This document shows positions 32,454-33,115 of a stretch of 33,115 bases of DNA, piece by piece (position 1 is the first letter of the stretch; each line of letters begins with the position of its first letter). Below the pieces are notes generated by a model. It saw only the letters and a list, made by a program, of their open reading frames with translations, was not told the DNA's origin and did no database searches. A program made the position numbers and the translations under genes. Origin of the DNA: an uncultured Clostridia bacterium (GTDB taxonomy: Bacteria > Bacillota > Clostridia > TANB77 > CAG-508); contig CANRBU010000003.1 in NCBI GenBank assembly GCA_947628925.1, forward strand, positions 1 through 33,115, in the 5' to 3' direction.

Positions 32454-32768
32454 TTATTTATCCTCCAATAATTCTTGTATATCTTCAACCGATATACATT
32501 CAAATCCTGATATATTTATACTTTCATTTTCAATTAATTCTTCTATTTTCTTTTTAGGTATTGAATTAATGTTTTTTTCAAATAGTTCTTGATTTTCTTT
32601 ATCTAATTTATAATTATCATGTTTTAATTTATCTGATTCTTGTAATACTGTTTCTACAGCTTCTGGTATCTTCTTAATATCTTCAAATTCTGGATTATCT
32701 AAATCCCCATAAGTTTTATATTCTTGAGCTATTTTCATTAAAAATATTTCTGCTTCTTCTAATTTCAT
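32454..32768 (-). CDS. Hypothetical coiled-coil early protein
   Basis: 104 acidic residues with a coiled-coil middle (LQESDKLKHDNYKLDKENQE). No motif of known function. It follows the 32777 gene by 8 bases and ends 1 base before the HTH gene start, so it belongs to the same early operon. Confidence 0.55.
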   Translation of the reverse strand: MKLEEAEIFLMKIAQEYKTYGDLDNPEFEDIKKIPEAVETVLQESDKLKHDNYKLDKENQELFEKNINSIPKKKIEELIENESINISGFECISVEDIQELLEDK

Positions 32769-32776
32769 AACTCCTC

Positions 32777-33115
32777 CTAAACTTTATATTCTAAACTTTC
32801 AAATTGTTCTTTTGTTACTATTGATTTAATATATTTTTTATTTGCAGTTTTTAATATCTCTATTTGTTCTTCATTTACTATTTCAACTTTATTTGTATAA
32901 CCATTTATTTCATTTATTACTATTTCAACTATATCGCCTACTTTTATTAGGTCTATTATGTTTTTGGAATGTTTTGTTATTGTTTGTTTGGTTATGTAAT
33001 ATGCTTCAGCCTTTGACCATTGAATTAAATATTTAGGCTGACAATATCTTCCTGTTACGTTTGATACACTTATACATATTCCAAATTTTCCTCTATTAGT
33101 TCTCACATATTCTCC
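32777..33115 (-). CDS. Hypothetical early protein, 5' end at or beyond the window edge
   Basis: At least 109 residues. A GTG at 33106 is preceded by GGAGAATAT, but the frame stays open to the edge and reads GEYVRTNRGKFGICIS, which resembles the start of a small phage SH3-like protein (xGEYVRTxxGxxG), so the gene may begin outside. All-beta character in the N-terminal half. Function unknown. Confidence 0.5.
   Translation of the reverse strand, partial: GEYVRTNRGKFGICISVSNVTGRYCQPKYLIQWSKAEAYYITKQTITKHSKNIIDLIKVGDIVEIVINEINGYTNKVEIVNEEQIEILKTANKKYIKSIVTKEQFESLEYKV

Noticed and set aside
1..33115. tRNA genes, rRNA genes, reverse transcriptase (diversity-generating element) or insertion sequences
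   Set aside because: No cloverleaf-like sequence, RT motif or transposase was seen on either strand by inspection.
1..33115. UGA read as tryptophan
   Set aside because: Trp is encoded by TGG throughout and TGA serves as a normal stop (for example the portal and adaptor genes).

Overview
The window is an AT-rich (roughly 30 % G+C by eye) temperate-phage or prophage segment from a low-GC Firmicute (Bacillota). The Shine-Dalgarno sites are strong AGGAGG types, arginine is mostly AGA, and genes are close-packed. Virion genes point to a short-tailed, podovirus-like particle: portal, scaffold, Mu-gpT-like capsid, adaptor, beta-propeller-like tail protein, fibres and internal ejection proteins. I found no tail sheath, tube or tape-measure gene.

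Layout. 1-674 is the end of a + strand gene cut by the window edge, perhaps host. 675-1445 is non-coding or degenerate. A tyrosine integrase (1749-2756) with a small downstream gene, an HTH/AbrB-like regulator and a Cro/CI-like HTH gene lie on the - strand. Facing them, two + strand membrane proteins have their own consensus promoter. From 33115 down to 4625 all genes are on the - strand: small early genes, a MazF-like toxin, an OmpR-type winged helix, an ArpU/RinA-like late regulator with a terminator, a zinc-ribbon gene, an HExxH metallopeptidase, TerS, TerL, a membrane peptide, portal, a C2H2 zinc-finger gene, scaffold, capsid, fibre, tailspike/collar protein, adaptor, tail protein, two small or coiled-coil virion proteins, a 2861-aa polyvalent ejection protein, holins, M23 endolysin and a BspA-like repeat protein.

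Main discovery. Three genes are split by the same single-base event: the large terminase (inside its Walker A motif), the endolysin (before its first zinc-ligand motif) and the Cro/CI-like regulator. In each, a 0-frame CGG codon near the 5' end is followed by the rest of the protein in the +1 frame, as if C were skipped and GGN (Gly) read. I looked for every CCG on the + strand (CGG on the - strand) and checked its frame. These three are the only in-frame CGG codons I found in about 30 kb of coding sequence. All other CGG trinucleotides in genes are out of frame. This suggests that CGG is an unassigned or starved codon acting as a +1 frameshift signal, gating packaging, lysis and regulation. 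Sequencing error or gene decay must still be excluded.

Second highlight. The 2861-aa ejected protein carries a MuF-C-like segment, an ADP-ribosyltransferase-like domain, a PBECR-type nuclease domain, an HExxH zincin and a large LPD-like C-terminal region. It also holds a curious 33-bp palindromic duplication.
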